Assembly (NCBI GenBank): GCA_002704345.1
Contig: PAGD01000022.1
Coordinates: 2,428-7,846, forward strand
Length of the DNA: 5,419 nt
Source of the DNA: Rhodobiaceae bacterium
Lineage (GTDB): Bacteria; Pseudomonadota; Alphaproteobacteria; MED-G09
Direction: 5' to 3'
How positions within the stretch are numbered: position 1 is the first letter of the stretch; each line of letters begins with the position of its first letter. Of this stretch, positions 1 through 5,419 are shown one piece after another. The notes beneath the pieces are model-generated. The model saw only the letters and a list, made by a program, of their open reading frames with translations, was not told the DNA's origin and did not search any database. Both the position numbers and the translations under genes were made by a program.

Positions 1-1715
1 CTAGAAAAATTTTCAGCTACCACCTTACCAAAGCTCTTTTCTAACATAGAGACATTTTCTTTTAAATCAATTCGACCGGATAGCCTCCACCAAGTAACTA
101 AAGTTTTAAAAAGGAGACCATTTCCAGAAGGAGTAGCGCTATCATTAGATATTTTCATTCGAATTGGAACATCATCTGCATTTATTGAGGTCAAGTAGTA
201 CCCACCCCTTTCTTTATCAAGAAAATATTTATTTAAATATGATAATTGAGCATCCGCTATATTTAAATACTTATCGTCATGAGTAACGGTATAAAGAGAG
301 ATGGATGCATCAATTAATGCAGCATGATCATCTAGCATGGCAATACCTCTAACCTCACCCTCACGCCAGCTATGGTAAAGAACATCATCAATTATCAAAT
401 TATTTACAATAAATTCATAAGCTTTTTCTGCATGCTCAAGCCAAGCTTGATTACTAAATATTTTTGATGCCCTTGCAAGGGCTCCTATCATTAGGCCATT
501 CCAGTCAGTTAAAATTTTATCATCTAAAAGAGGGGCTATCCTTTTTGTTCTCTCATTGAGTAAAACTGAACGAGATTGAATAATACTTTGATCGGAAAGA
601 TCGGACACAGAACCATTAAAAAATAAAATATTACTCCCTTCAAAGTTTCCTTCTTCTGTAACACCGAATATAGACTTAAATCGACTGGAGTCATTTTGTA
701 AAAGATCGTCAATTTCTTTTGATTTCCAAACGTAATATTTTCCTTCAACACCCTCGCTATCTGCATCTATTGCGGAGCAAATTCCTCCATCACTAGTAAC
801 CATATCAGAGATAACCCAATTTATTGTTTCCTCTACCCTAATCTTTAGTAAAGGATCTTTTTTCACCTGGTAAACTGTTGAAAAAATATCTATTAACAAA
901 GCATTGTCATATAGCATTTTTTCAAAGTGAGGAACCAGCCACTGATCATCAACAGAATAACGTGAAAAACCACCACCTAACTGATCGTAGATTCCTCCGT
1001 TCGACATTCTTGTAAGAGTCAAAAGAACTTGATCTTCAAATTCTTTCCTTCCAGTTCTTATAAAAGCTCTCCACAAATTATCAATTGTTGCTGTATTAGG
1101 AAATTTTGGGGCACCTTTCAATCCACCGCTTTCTTTATCAGAGAAATTTAATAACTGCTCTGATACTCTATCTAGGATATCAATACTCAAACTTCCCGCA
1201 GAGTCTTTTGTATTTTTTTCTCTTATCGAATCATCAATAGCTTTGTAGTTCTCGGAAATAAGGCTTTTATCATTTTTGTAGGCATTAGAAATTCCAACCA
1301 AAATATTTGGAAAACTTGGAGCTCCATTTAATGGCTCTTTAGAAAAATATGTTCCACCCCAAAAGGCTTTTTTCTCAGGAGTCATAAAAATTGTCATTGG
1401 CCAACCACCATGCACACCCATAGCCTGGAGTGCTGACATATAAATTGCATCAATATCAGGTCGTTCCTCTCTATCAACTTTAATGTTAATAAAATGATCA
1501 TTCATCAAAGATGCAACACTTTCATCTTCAAAAGATTCATGAGCCATTACATGGCACCAATGACAGGCGGCATACCCAACTGACAGTAAAATAGGTTTGT
1601 CTTCTTTTTTAGCTAAAGCAAAAGCTTTTTCAGACCAAGGCATCCAATGAACAGGGTTATCTTTATGTTGAATTAAGTAAGGACTTTTTTCCATTGAAAG
1701 TAAATTTTTCTTAAT
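1..1715 (-). CDS. YyaL/DUF255 family thioredoxin-domain protein (3' end cut by window edge)
   Basis: The reading frame is open from a stop at 1731-1733 to the left edge, giving 571 visible residues; the family usually has roughly 650-700, so about 100 C-terminal residues are missing. The N-terminal part (about residues 1-165) is the DsbH-like thioredoxin domain: [14 protein letters not shown] near residues 11-24, the CHWC motif at C51 and C54, then [12 protein letters not shown] and GGTYF. From about residue 200 it resembles the all-helical six-hairpin glycosidase-like domain, with [36 protein letters not shown] and [11 protein letters not shown]. The family is widespread, but its reaction is not established; the CxxC suggests a redox role and the helical domain suggests sugar or other ligand binding. 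No signal peptide is evident, so it is probably cytoplasmic. The start is placed at an ATT codon (1713-1715) because of a Shine-Dalgarno sequence 8 bases upstream and the family-like N-terminus [13 protein letters not shown]. The first in-frame ATG is at 1694. It is probably the last gene in view of the operon. Confidence 0.93.
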   Translation of the reverse strand, partial: MKKNLLSMEKSPYLIQHKDNPVHWMPWSEKAFALAKKEDKPILLSVGYAACHWCHVMAHESFEDESVASLMNDHFINIKVDREERPDIDAIYMSALQAMGVHGGWPMTIFMTPEKKAFWGGTYFSKEPLNGAPSFPNILVGISNAYKNDKSLISENYKAIDDSIREKNTKDSAGSLSIDILDRVSEQLLNFSDKESGGLKGAPKFPNTATIDNLWRAFIRTGRKEFEDQVLLTLTRMSNGGIYDQLGGGFSRYSVDDQWLVPHFEKMLYDNALLIDIFSTVYQVKKDPLLKIRVEETINWVISDMVTSDGGICSAIDADSEGVEGKYYVWKSKEIDDLLQNDSSRFKSIFGVTEEGNFEGSNILFFNGSVSDLSDQSIIQSRSVLLNERTKRIAPLLDDKILTDWNGLMIGALARASKIFSNQAWLEHAEKAYEFIVNNLIIDDVLYHSWREGEVRGIAMLDDHAALIDASISLYTVTHDDKYLNIADAQLSYLNKYFLDKERGGYYLTSINADDVPIRMKISNDSATPSGNGLLFKTLVTWWRLSGRIDLKENVSMLEKSFGKVVAENFS

Positions 1716-1723
1716 GATGGTTT

Positions 1724-1728
1724 CTCCT
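1724..1728 (-). promoter_or_regulatory. Shine-Dalgarno AGGAG deciding the start of the YyaL-like gene
   Basis: The minus strand reads AGGAG here, the best ribosome-binding match near this gene. It lies 8 bases before an ATT codon (1713-1715), 5 bases before an ATC codon (1716-1718), and 29 bases before the first in-frame ATG (1692-1694). The spacing favours the ATT start. No ATG, GTG or TTG lies in frame between the upstream stop and the ATG at 1694. Confidence 0.7.
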
Positions 1729-1749
1729 GATTAAAAATAACGCTAATTA

Positions 1750-2727
1750 TTAAGGATTAATACAAACCTTACCGATGACTTTTCTGTTGCTTAATTCTTT
1801 TAATGCTTCAATAGTTTGGTCAAGAGAGTATATTTTATGAATATGCGGGTTAAGTGAGCCATCGCTTATTAGTTTATCTATCATGGCAAAATGCTCTCTC
1901 CCTTCTTCAGGACTTCTTCTTCCATATTCACCTGCTCTTACACCAATAACAGAGAAGCCCTTAATTAAGGGCATATTTGCTGGAATAGATGGTATTCTCC
2001 CAGAAGCAAAACCAACTACAAGCAACCTACCGTTCCAAGCAATACATCTTATCGATTCATCAAAAACATCACCCCCAACTGGATCATATATAACATCTGC
2101 ACCTAAATTATTTGTTATCTCTTTGACATGGTCTTTAAAACCTTTATCAGGCGATAAAACAAAGTCAGCACCATAAGATAAAAGAAAATCCCTTTTTTCT
2201 TGTGTTGAAGCAACCGCAATAACTTTAGCTCCAATATATCTGCCAATATCAACAGCAGCTAATCCAACTCCACCCGCAGCACCATGAACCAATAATGTTT
2301 CTCCGGGCTTTAAATCACCTTTTGTAATAAGGGAAACATAGGCGGTCAAATAAGCTACAGTATAAGTAGATGCTTGTTCCCAGTTAAGCCCGAGAGGTTT
2401 TTTTCTTACCTTTATTTCAGGAACAACCAGCTCCTCAGAAAACGAACCTGTAAAAGCACTTATAATAACCTCATCACCAATATCAAAATCTTTGATATCC
2501 GTTCCAATTTCTATTATCACACCTGATGATTCCATACCCAGAGTAAATGGAATTTCTGGCTTATACTGGTATAGACCGGCAGTCATTAATAAGTCAGGAA
2601 AGTTAACTGATGCAGAGTTAACCTTCACACGAACCTCGTCTAAAGCGAGGTCTTGTCTATCAATATTCTCAATAGAAATATTTGAAAAATCATCTGATAA
2701 ATTATGCACTACTACTGAACGAAACAT
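1750..2727 (-). CDS. Zinc-independent NADPH:quinone oxidoreductase, medium-chain dehydrogenase/reductase family
   Basis: This 325-residue protein belongs to the quinone oxidoreductase branch of the medium-chain dehydrogenase/reductase superfamily. That branch reduces quinones or other alpha,beta-unsaturated carbonyls with NADPH in the cytoplasm. The GroES-like N-terminal domain contains NFPDLLMTAGLYQYKP (residues 42-57) and the LGMESSGVIIEIG segment (63-75). The Rossmann domain carries the dinucleotide-binding motif HGAAGGVG at 148-155, followed by the beta strand KVIAVAS. DPVGGDVFDES (215-225) and the C-terminal RKVIGKVCI are also typical. The Cys/His zinc ligands of the alcohol dehydrogenases are absent. 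The length is normal for the family. The start at 2727 is chosen because residues after it (MFRSVVV) match a usual N-terminus and because its ATG shares one base with the tetR stop (TAATG), implying translational coupling. An upstream ATG at 2769 would add 14 residues read out of frame from the tetR coding sequence. The true substrate is unknown. Confidence 0.92.
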   Translation of the reverse strand: MFRSVVVHNLSDDFSNISIENIDRQDLALDEVRVKVNSASVNFPDLLMTAGLYQYKPEIPFTLGMESSGVIIEIGTDIKDFDIGDEVIISAFTGSFSEELVVPEIKVRKKPLGLNWEQASTYTVAYLTAYVSLITKGDLKPGETLLVHGAAGGVGLAAVDIGRYIGAKVIAVASTQEKRDFLLSYGADFVLSPDKGFKDHVKEITNNLGADVIYDPVGGDVFDESIRCIAWNGRLLVVGFASGRIPSIPANMPLIKGFSVIGVRAGEYGRRSPEEGREHFAMIDKLISDGSLNPHIHKIYSLDQTIEALKELSNRKVIGKVCINP

Positions 2728-3347
2728 TACTTGCTGCCTAGGAAACCATTGAGTAAGAAATTTACACATCTTTCAGTGCATTCTTCAACACTAAGCTTCT
2801 TTTGTAAAATCATTTCTTGCGCCAGAGAATCAACTACTGGACGAGTGACTAGTGCAAAAAGGTCAACATCAATTTTAGGAAAAACTCCTTCTTTTATACC
2901 CTCAATTACCTCTTCTTTGAGATAATCAATCTCTAATATTATTTGAGGTGTATTTATACTAAAATTTGTTACTAAATTATGATTATTACTCATAATGAGA
3001 TATATCTCGGGTTTGTTATTAATGTAGTTTAAAAAGGTTGATATTTTAATACGAAGAAAGCTTTCAAAATCTTTTGGTACAGCATGCTTATTACTTCTTA
3101 TATTTTCACCAATTTCTGAAGCAAAGTCGTCAAAAATAGCCACAAGGACCTCTTCTTTTGACTTAAAGTAATTATAGAAAGTACCGGATGCTAATCCGGT
3201 TGAACGAATAATATCTCTTACTGTTGCTTCTGCAACGCCCTTTTCAACAAAAACATTAACTCCTGAAGCAATAATCAAAGAACGATTATTTGATTTTGTT
3301 AGTTCTCTTTTATTAGAAGATTCAATTTTTCTTTCCGATTCCATCAT
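2727..3347 (-). CDS. TetR/AcrR-family transcriptional regulator
   Basis: This 206-residue protein has the N-terminal DNA-binding domain of the TetR family. Helix 1 is around residues 21-36, and the helix-turn-helix follows at about 41-60 with TVRDIIRSTGLASGTFYNYF, then KSKEEVL, all typical of the family. About 18 charged or polar residues precede the domain. The C-terminal ligand-binding half (about 75-206) is alpha-helical in character but too divergent to name a ligand. TetR proteins usually repress nearby genes and release DNA on binding a small molecule. The ATG overlaps the arsC stop by four bases (ATGA), a GGA lies 6 bases upstream, and the stop overlaps the next gene's start. The first two codons are both ATG; either could be used, and the 3347 start keeps the ATGA overlap. 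The co-translated oxidoreductase is the most obvious target, though autoregulation of the whole cluster is equally possible. No operator palindrome was recognised. Confidence 0.92.
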   Translation of the reverse strand: MMESERKIESSNKRELTKSNNRSLIIASGVNVFVEKGVAEATVRDIIRSTGLASGTFYNYFKSKEEVLVAIFDDFASEIGENIRSNKHAVPKDFESFLRIKISTFLNYINNKPEIYLIMSNNHNLVTNFSINTPQIILEIDYLKEEVIEGIKEGVFPKIDVDLFALVTRPVVDSLAQEMILQKKLSVEECTERCVNFLLNGFLGSK

Positions 3348-3691
3348 AATATTTCCAGAACTTTCTCTGGTGGCCTCCCCACGACTGCCTTATCATTAAA
3401 AACTACTATAGGGCGTTCTATCAAGATAGGATTAAGGATCATTTTTTCCATAAGAATATTACTAGTTAATGACGTATTGGCGAGATTCTCTGTTTTATAA
3501 ATATCTTCGCCTTTTCTAATTAAATCTCTTGGCTCATAATTTAATTTACTCAGAATATCCTCTAACTCTTTAAGCGCCATAGGCACCTTAAGATATTCAA
3601 TTATTTCAATATCGCAATTCTTATTCTTTAAAATCTCAAGAGTTTGTCTTGATTTTGAACATCTAGGATTATGGTAAATTTTTACTTTCAT
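3344..3691 (-). CDS. arsC: ArsC-family arsenate reductase (glutaredoxin-dependent type)
   Basis: This 115-residue cytoplasmic protein has the thioredoxin-like ArsC fold. It opens with the signature KIYHNPRCSKSRQTL, with the catalytic cysteine at C11. The three arginines that bind the oxyanion in the plasmid R773 enzyme (Arg60, Arg94, Arg107, with Cys12) have counterparts here at R59 (in RDLIRKGE), R93 (in LIERPIVVF) and R106 (in VVGRPPEKV), each offset by exactly one residue. All key residues are therefore present, which favours a working arsenate reductase over a Spx- or YffB-like relative that lacks them. The family reduces arsenate to arsenite using glutathione and glutaredoxin. No arsR, arsB or acr3 gene is visible nearby, so arsenite export would have to be encoded elsewhere. 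The start has a strong GGAGGT ribosome-binding site 9 bases upstream, inside the end of pyrD, and the gene follows pyrD after only 2 bases. Confidence 0.93.
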   Translation of the reverse strand: MKVKIYHNPRCSKSRQTLEILKNKNCDIEIIEYLKVPMALKELEDILSKLNYEPRDLIRKGEDIYKTENLANTSLTSNILMEKMILNPILIERPIVVFNDKAVVGRPPEKVLEIL

Positions 3692-3693
3692 TA

Positions 3694-4731
3694 CTAGTTA
3701 ACCTCCACACCTACTGCTTCTGAAATATTACTATACCCATCTCCCTCAATAAGAGATGAAAGGTCTTTATTTATATCCTTTATTAAATTTGGACCGTTGT
3801 AAACTAGGCCAGTATATAATTGAATTAAGCTAGCTCCATTTTTTATCTTTTCATATGCCTTTTCTGCTGAATCTACACCGCCAACACCTATCAAAGGTAT
3901 TTTGCCATTTGTATATTTATAGGCCATTCTAAGTTGTTTGGTTGAGATATCAAAAAGCGGCTTACCTGAAAGACCACCTTTTTCTTCAATATCAGTTGAA
4001 ATCGAATCTCTTGAGACCGTAGTATTTGATATTATTAGTCCATTAATTTTACTAGATAAAACTTTTTCGCATAAATATTTGAGATTATCAGCTTCAAGGT
4101 CAGGAGAAATCTTCAGAAGAATAGGAGTTTTAATAAGTAAATCTTCTCTGTCTAAATTATTAATTTTATCTAAAAGAATATCTAAATTTTCCAAAATCTC
4201 GAGATTTCTTAACCCGGGGGTGTTTGGTGATGAGATATTAATTGTAATATAAGATGCTATAGTTGAAAAAAATTTTATACCTTTAATATAATCTTCAGAA
4301 AAGTCTTTGCTATTTTTATTTGCTCCAATATTAATTCCAATAATATTGTTTCCAGTTTTTCCTAAGTTGGCCTTAACCTGGCTAAAACCATCACTATTAA
4401 AACCTAATCTATTTATAATAGCATTATCATCTTTTAGTCGAAAAACTCTAGGCTTGGAATTACCTGGTTGTGGCTTAGGTGTAACTGTTCCAATCTCAGA
4501 AAAGCCAAATCCTAAATTAATTAAATTATGAGCAACCTCACCATTTTTATCAAACCCTGCTGCAATACCGATTGGATTATAAAAATTTAATCCAAAGACC
4601 CTGGACTTAAGCACTTTATATAATTTAGGCTTTTTAAATCTTGCAAATCTTAAATAATTAATAGTTATTCTATGAGCGCTTTCAGGATCAAGTAGAAAAA
4701 GCAAAGACTTCAAAAAAGAATAAAAAAACAT
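3694..4731 (-). CDS. pyrD: Dihydroorotate dehydrogenase, class 2 (quinone-dependent)
   Basis: This 345-residue flavoenzyme oxidises dihydroorotate to orotate in pyrimidine synthesis and passes electrons to the membrane quinone pool. Class 2 is shown by the N-terminal extension (about residues 1-45: FLKSLLFLLDPESAHRITI), which in this class forms the membrane-associated quinone tunnel. The FMN-barrel motifs follow: NPIGIAAGFDKNG (52-64), GFSEIGTVTPKPQPGN (76-91), RLGFNSDG (108-115), and NISSPNTPGLR (165-175). The catalytic base Ser168 corresponds to Ser175 of the E. coli enzyme. LLKISPDL, GLIISNTT, GGLSGKPL and IPLIGVGGV (278-286) complete the active site and phosphate-binding region. The length is normal. 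The C-terminal tail ending in SNISEAVG resembles alphaproteobacterial PyrD. The start at 4731 has no clear Shine-Dalgarno sequence but gives the expected N-terminus. It heads the tightly packed arsC-tetR-oxidoreductase group and is separated from mutT by 56 bases. Confidence 0.97.
   Translation of the reverse strand: MFFYSFLKSLLFLLDPESAHRITINYLRFARFKKPKLYKVLKSRVFGLNFYNPIGIAAGFDKNGEVAHNLINLGFGFSEIGTVTPKPQPGNSKPRVFRLKDDNAIINRLGFNSDGFSQVKANLGKTGNNIIGINIGANKNSKDFSEDYIKGIKFFSTIASYITINISSPNTPGLRNLEILENLDILLDKINNLDREDLLIKTPILLKISPDLEADNLKYLCEKVLSSKINGLIISNTTVSRDSISTDIEEKGGLSGKPLFDISTKQLRMAYKYTNGKIPLIGVGGVDSAEKAYEKIKNGASLIQLYTGLVYNGPNLIKDINKDLSSLIEGDGYSNISEAVGVEVN
3701..3706 (-). promoter_or_regulatory. 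Shine-Dalgarno GGAGGT for arsC, inside the 3' end of pyrD
   Basis: The minus strand reads GGAGGT, 9 bases before the arsC ATG at 3691. It is embedded in the Glu-Val codons just before the pyrD stop. It is the strongest ribosome-binding match in the window and suggests that arsC is translated efficiently from the pyrD transcript. Confidence 0.75.
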
Positions 4732-4787
4732 TTTATAACTCTGTATAGTTCAAAACATTGTAGACCAAATAATCACTTCATAGAACC

Positions 4788-5198
4788 CTAAGACACAGTA
4801 TCGCGCAAATATGAAATTAAAGGAATATCTGCAGGCAACATTTTAATTTGAAATAAGTCACTGGGACGACACCACTTTAGAGACTGTCCCTCCTTAGCCT
4901 TTATAAAACCCTCCCATTCCCTACAAATATATAAATAAATTATCACAGAAAAGTCAGGATAATCGTAAGTTGTAAAAGTAATAGGTGTAAAACAGGAGTC
5001 GCTAATATCGACACCCAGCTCTTCCTGTATTTCTCTTATTAAGCAATGGTTAGGTAACTCACCATCTTCTAATTTTCCTCCTGGAAATTCCCAATAATCC
5101 GACATGAATTTATCTTTTTGGCGCTGTGCTATTAAAACTTTATTATCAATATCAACCATAGCAGCTGCAGAAACCATCACTGTTTTTAATTTTTTCAT
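4788..5198 (-). CDS. mutT: MutT-like Nudix hydrolase (probable 8-oxo-dGTP diphosphatase)
   Basis: This 136-residue protein contains a complete Nudix box at residues 41-63: G41, E47, R55-E56, E59-E60 and G62 fit the pattern GX5EX7REUXEEXGU, so the metal-binding catalytic residues are all present. It resembles MutT proper rather than a general Nudix enzyme in having EFPGGK before the box, WEG followed by KEGQ with a downstream Trp (about 95-109), and the late segment MLPADIPLI (120-128). MutT removes 8-oxo-dGTP from the nucleotide pool and so limits A:T to C:G mutations. The length is typical. The chosen ATG is preceded two codons earlier by an in-frame stop, so no longer start is possible. An AAGG lies only one base upstream, too near for normal use, so translation may depend on coupling to argJ, which ends 8 bases upstream. 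GTG 5180 or ATG 5177 are weaker alternative starts. Confidence 0.92.
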   Translation of the reverse strand: MKKLKTVMVSAAAMVDIDNKVLIAQRQKDKFMSDYWEFPGGKLEDGELPNHCLIREIQEELGVDISDSCFTPITFTTYDYPDFSVIIYLYICREWEGFIKAKEGQSLKWCRPSDLFQIKMLPADIPLISYLRDTVS

Positions 5199-5206
5199 AC
5201 CTTAAA

Positions 5207-5419
5207 TTAACTTCTATAATCAGCGTTTATCCGAATATACCCTTCAGTTAAATCACATGTCCAAATATCTGATTCACCTTTCCCAAGACCTAAATTAATA
5301 TCGATTAAAATTTCATCTCCATTCATATACTTTTTAGTCCTTGTCTCAGAATAAGATCTGGAAACTTCGCCATTTTTTAAAATTAAATTTTTTCCAATTT
5401 TTAAATTTATCTTTTTTGG
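5207..5419 (-). CDS. argJ: ArgJ, glutamate/ornithine N-acetyltransferase (C-terminal 70 residues; 5' end beyond window)
   Basis: Only the C-terminal 70 residues are in the window; the frame is open to the right edge. The segments SYSETRTKKYMNGDEILIDI, LGLGKGESDIWTCDLTEGYI and the terminal INADYRS closely match the conserved C-terminus of ArgJ, whose final residues form part of the active-site region in the beta chain. ArgJ transfers the acetyl group from N-acetylornithine to glutamate (and in bifunctional forms also uses acetyl-CoA) in the arginine pathway, in the cytoplasm. The Thr at which the precursor cleaves itself lies outside the window, so mono- or bifunctional type cannot be judged. 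The stop is a TAA at 5207-5209, 8 bases before mutT; an argJ-mutT pair is familiar in alphaproteobacteria, from memory. Confidence 0.95.
   Translation of the reverse strand, partial: PKKINLKIGKNLILKNGEVSRSYSETRTKKYMNGDEILIDINLGLGKGESDIWTCDLTEGYIRINADYRS

Noticed and set aside
536..766. Open frame of 76 codons on the minus strand
   Set aside because: It lies in another frame inside the continuous YyaL-like coding sequence and shows no recognisable protein motif.
1736..1751. Small inverted repeat (AATAA / TTATT with a 6-base loop) at the end of the oxidoreductase gene, considered as a terminator
   Set aside because: The stem is only five A:T pairs with no G:C content, too weak for an intrinsic terminator, and it overlaps the stop codon.
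2728..2769. N-terminal extension of the quinone oxidoreductase by 14 residues from an upstream ATG at 2769
   Set aside because: The extra residues lie wholly within the tetR coding region in another frame and have no family likeness; the TAATG start at 2727 gives the usual N-terminus.
1883..2925. Plus-strand open frames at 1883-2176, 2492-2752 and 2731-2925
   Set aside because: They are antisense to clearly identified oxidoreductase and tetR genes; the translations have low-complexity, shadow-like composition and no family motifs.
3691..3701. ACTAGT palindrome at the pyrD-arsC junction, considered as a TetR operator
   Set aside because: The symmetry does not extend beyond six bases, so it is within chance expectation and too short for a TetR-type operator.
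3938..4531. Plus-strand open frames at 3938-4252 and 4307-4531
   Set aside because: Both are antisense to pyrD, whose motifs account for the conserved frame.

Overview
The window is an AT-rich stretch of bacterial chromosome in which every supportable gene lies on the minus strand. Read in the direction of transcription (right to left) the order is: argJ (3' end only), a mutT-type Nudix hydrolase, pyrD (class 2 dihydroorotate dehydrogenase), arsC-type arsenate reductase, a TetR-family regulator, a zinc-independent NADPH:quinone oxidoreductase, and a YyaL/DUF255 thioredoxin-domain protein (cut by the left edge). No RNA genes, mobile elements, CRISPR arrays, long repeats or convincing terminators were seen, and no gene-free stretch exceeds about 60 bases.

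The organism is most likely a low-GC, streamlined alphaproteobacterium, perhaps marine. This is inferred from the argJ-mutT junction, from the PyrD C-terminal tail ending in an 'ISEAVG'-like segment, from the strongly A/T-biased codons, and from near-absent intergenic DNA. It is not proven. The standard code is used: TGG encodes Trp, and TGA serves as the arsC stop.

Right part (5419 to about 4788): the end of argJ (arginine biosynthesis) is followed after 8 bases by mutT (nucleotide pool sanitising). A 56-base gap then precedes pyrD (pyrimidine synthesis). Middle part (4731 to 1750): pyrD, arsC, tetR and the oxidoreductase are packed very tightly. There are 2 bases between pyrD and arsC, an ATGA overlap between arsC and tetR, and a TAATG overlap between tetR and the oxidoreductase, which points to one transcript with translational coupling. 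Left part (1715 to 1): the YyaL-like gene follows after a 34-base gap.

The most unusual feature is the start of the YyaL-like gene. A good Shine-Dalgarno sequence and the expected N-terminal residues point to a rare ATT (or ATC) start codon rather than the first in-frame ATG seven codons further on. The other point of interest is a possible stress module (arsenate reductase, TetR regulator, quinone oxidoreductase) placed between housekeeping genes without any other ars gene in view. I found no clear sign of an entirely new system.
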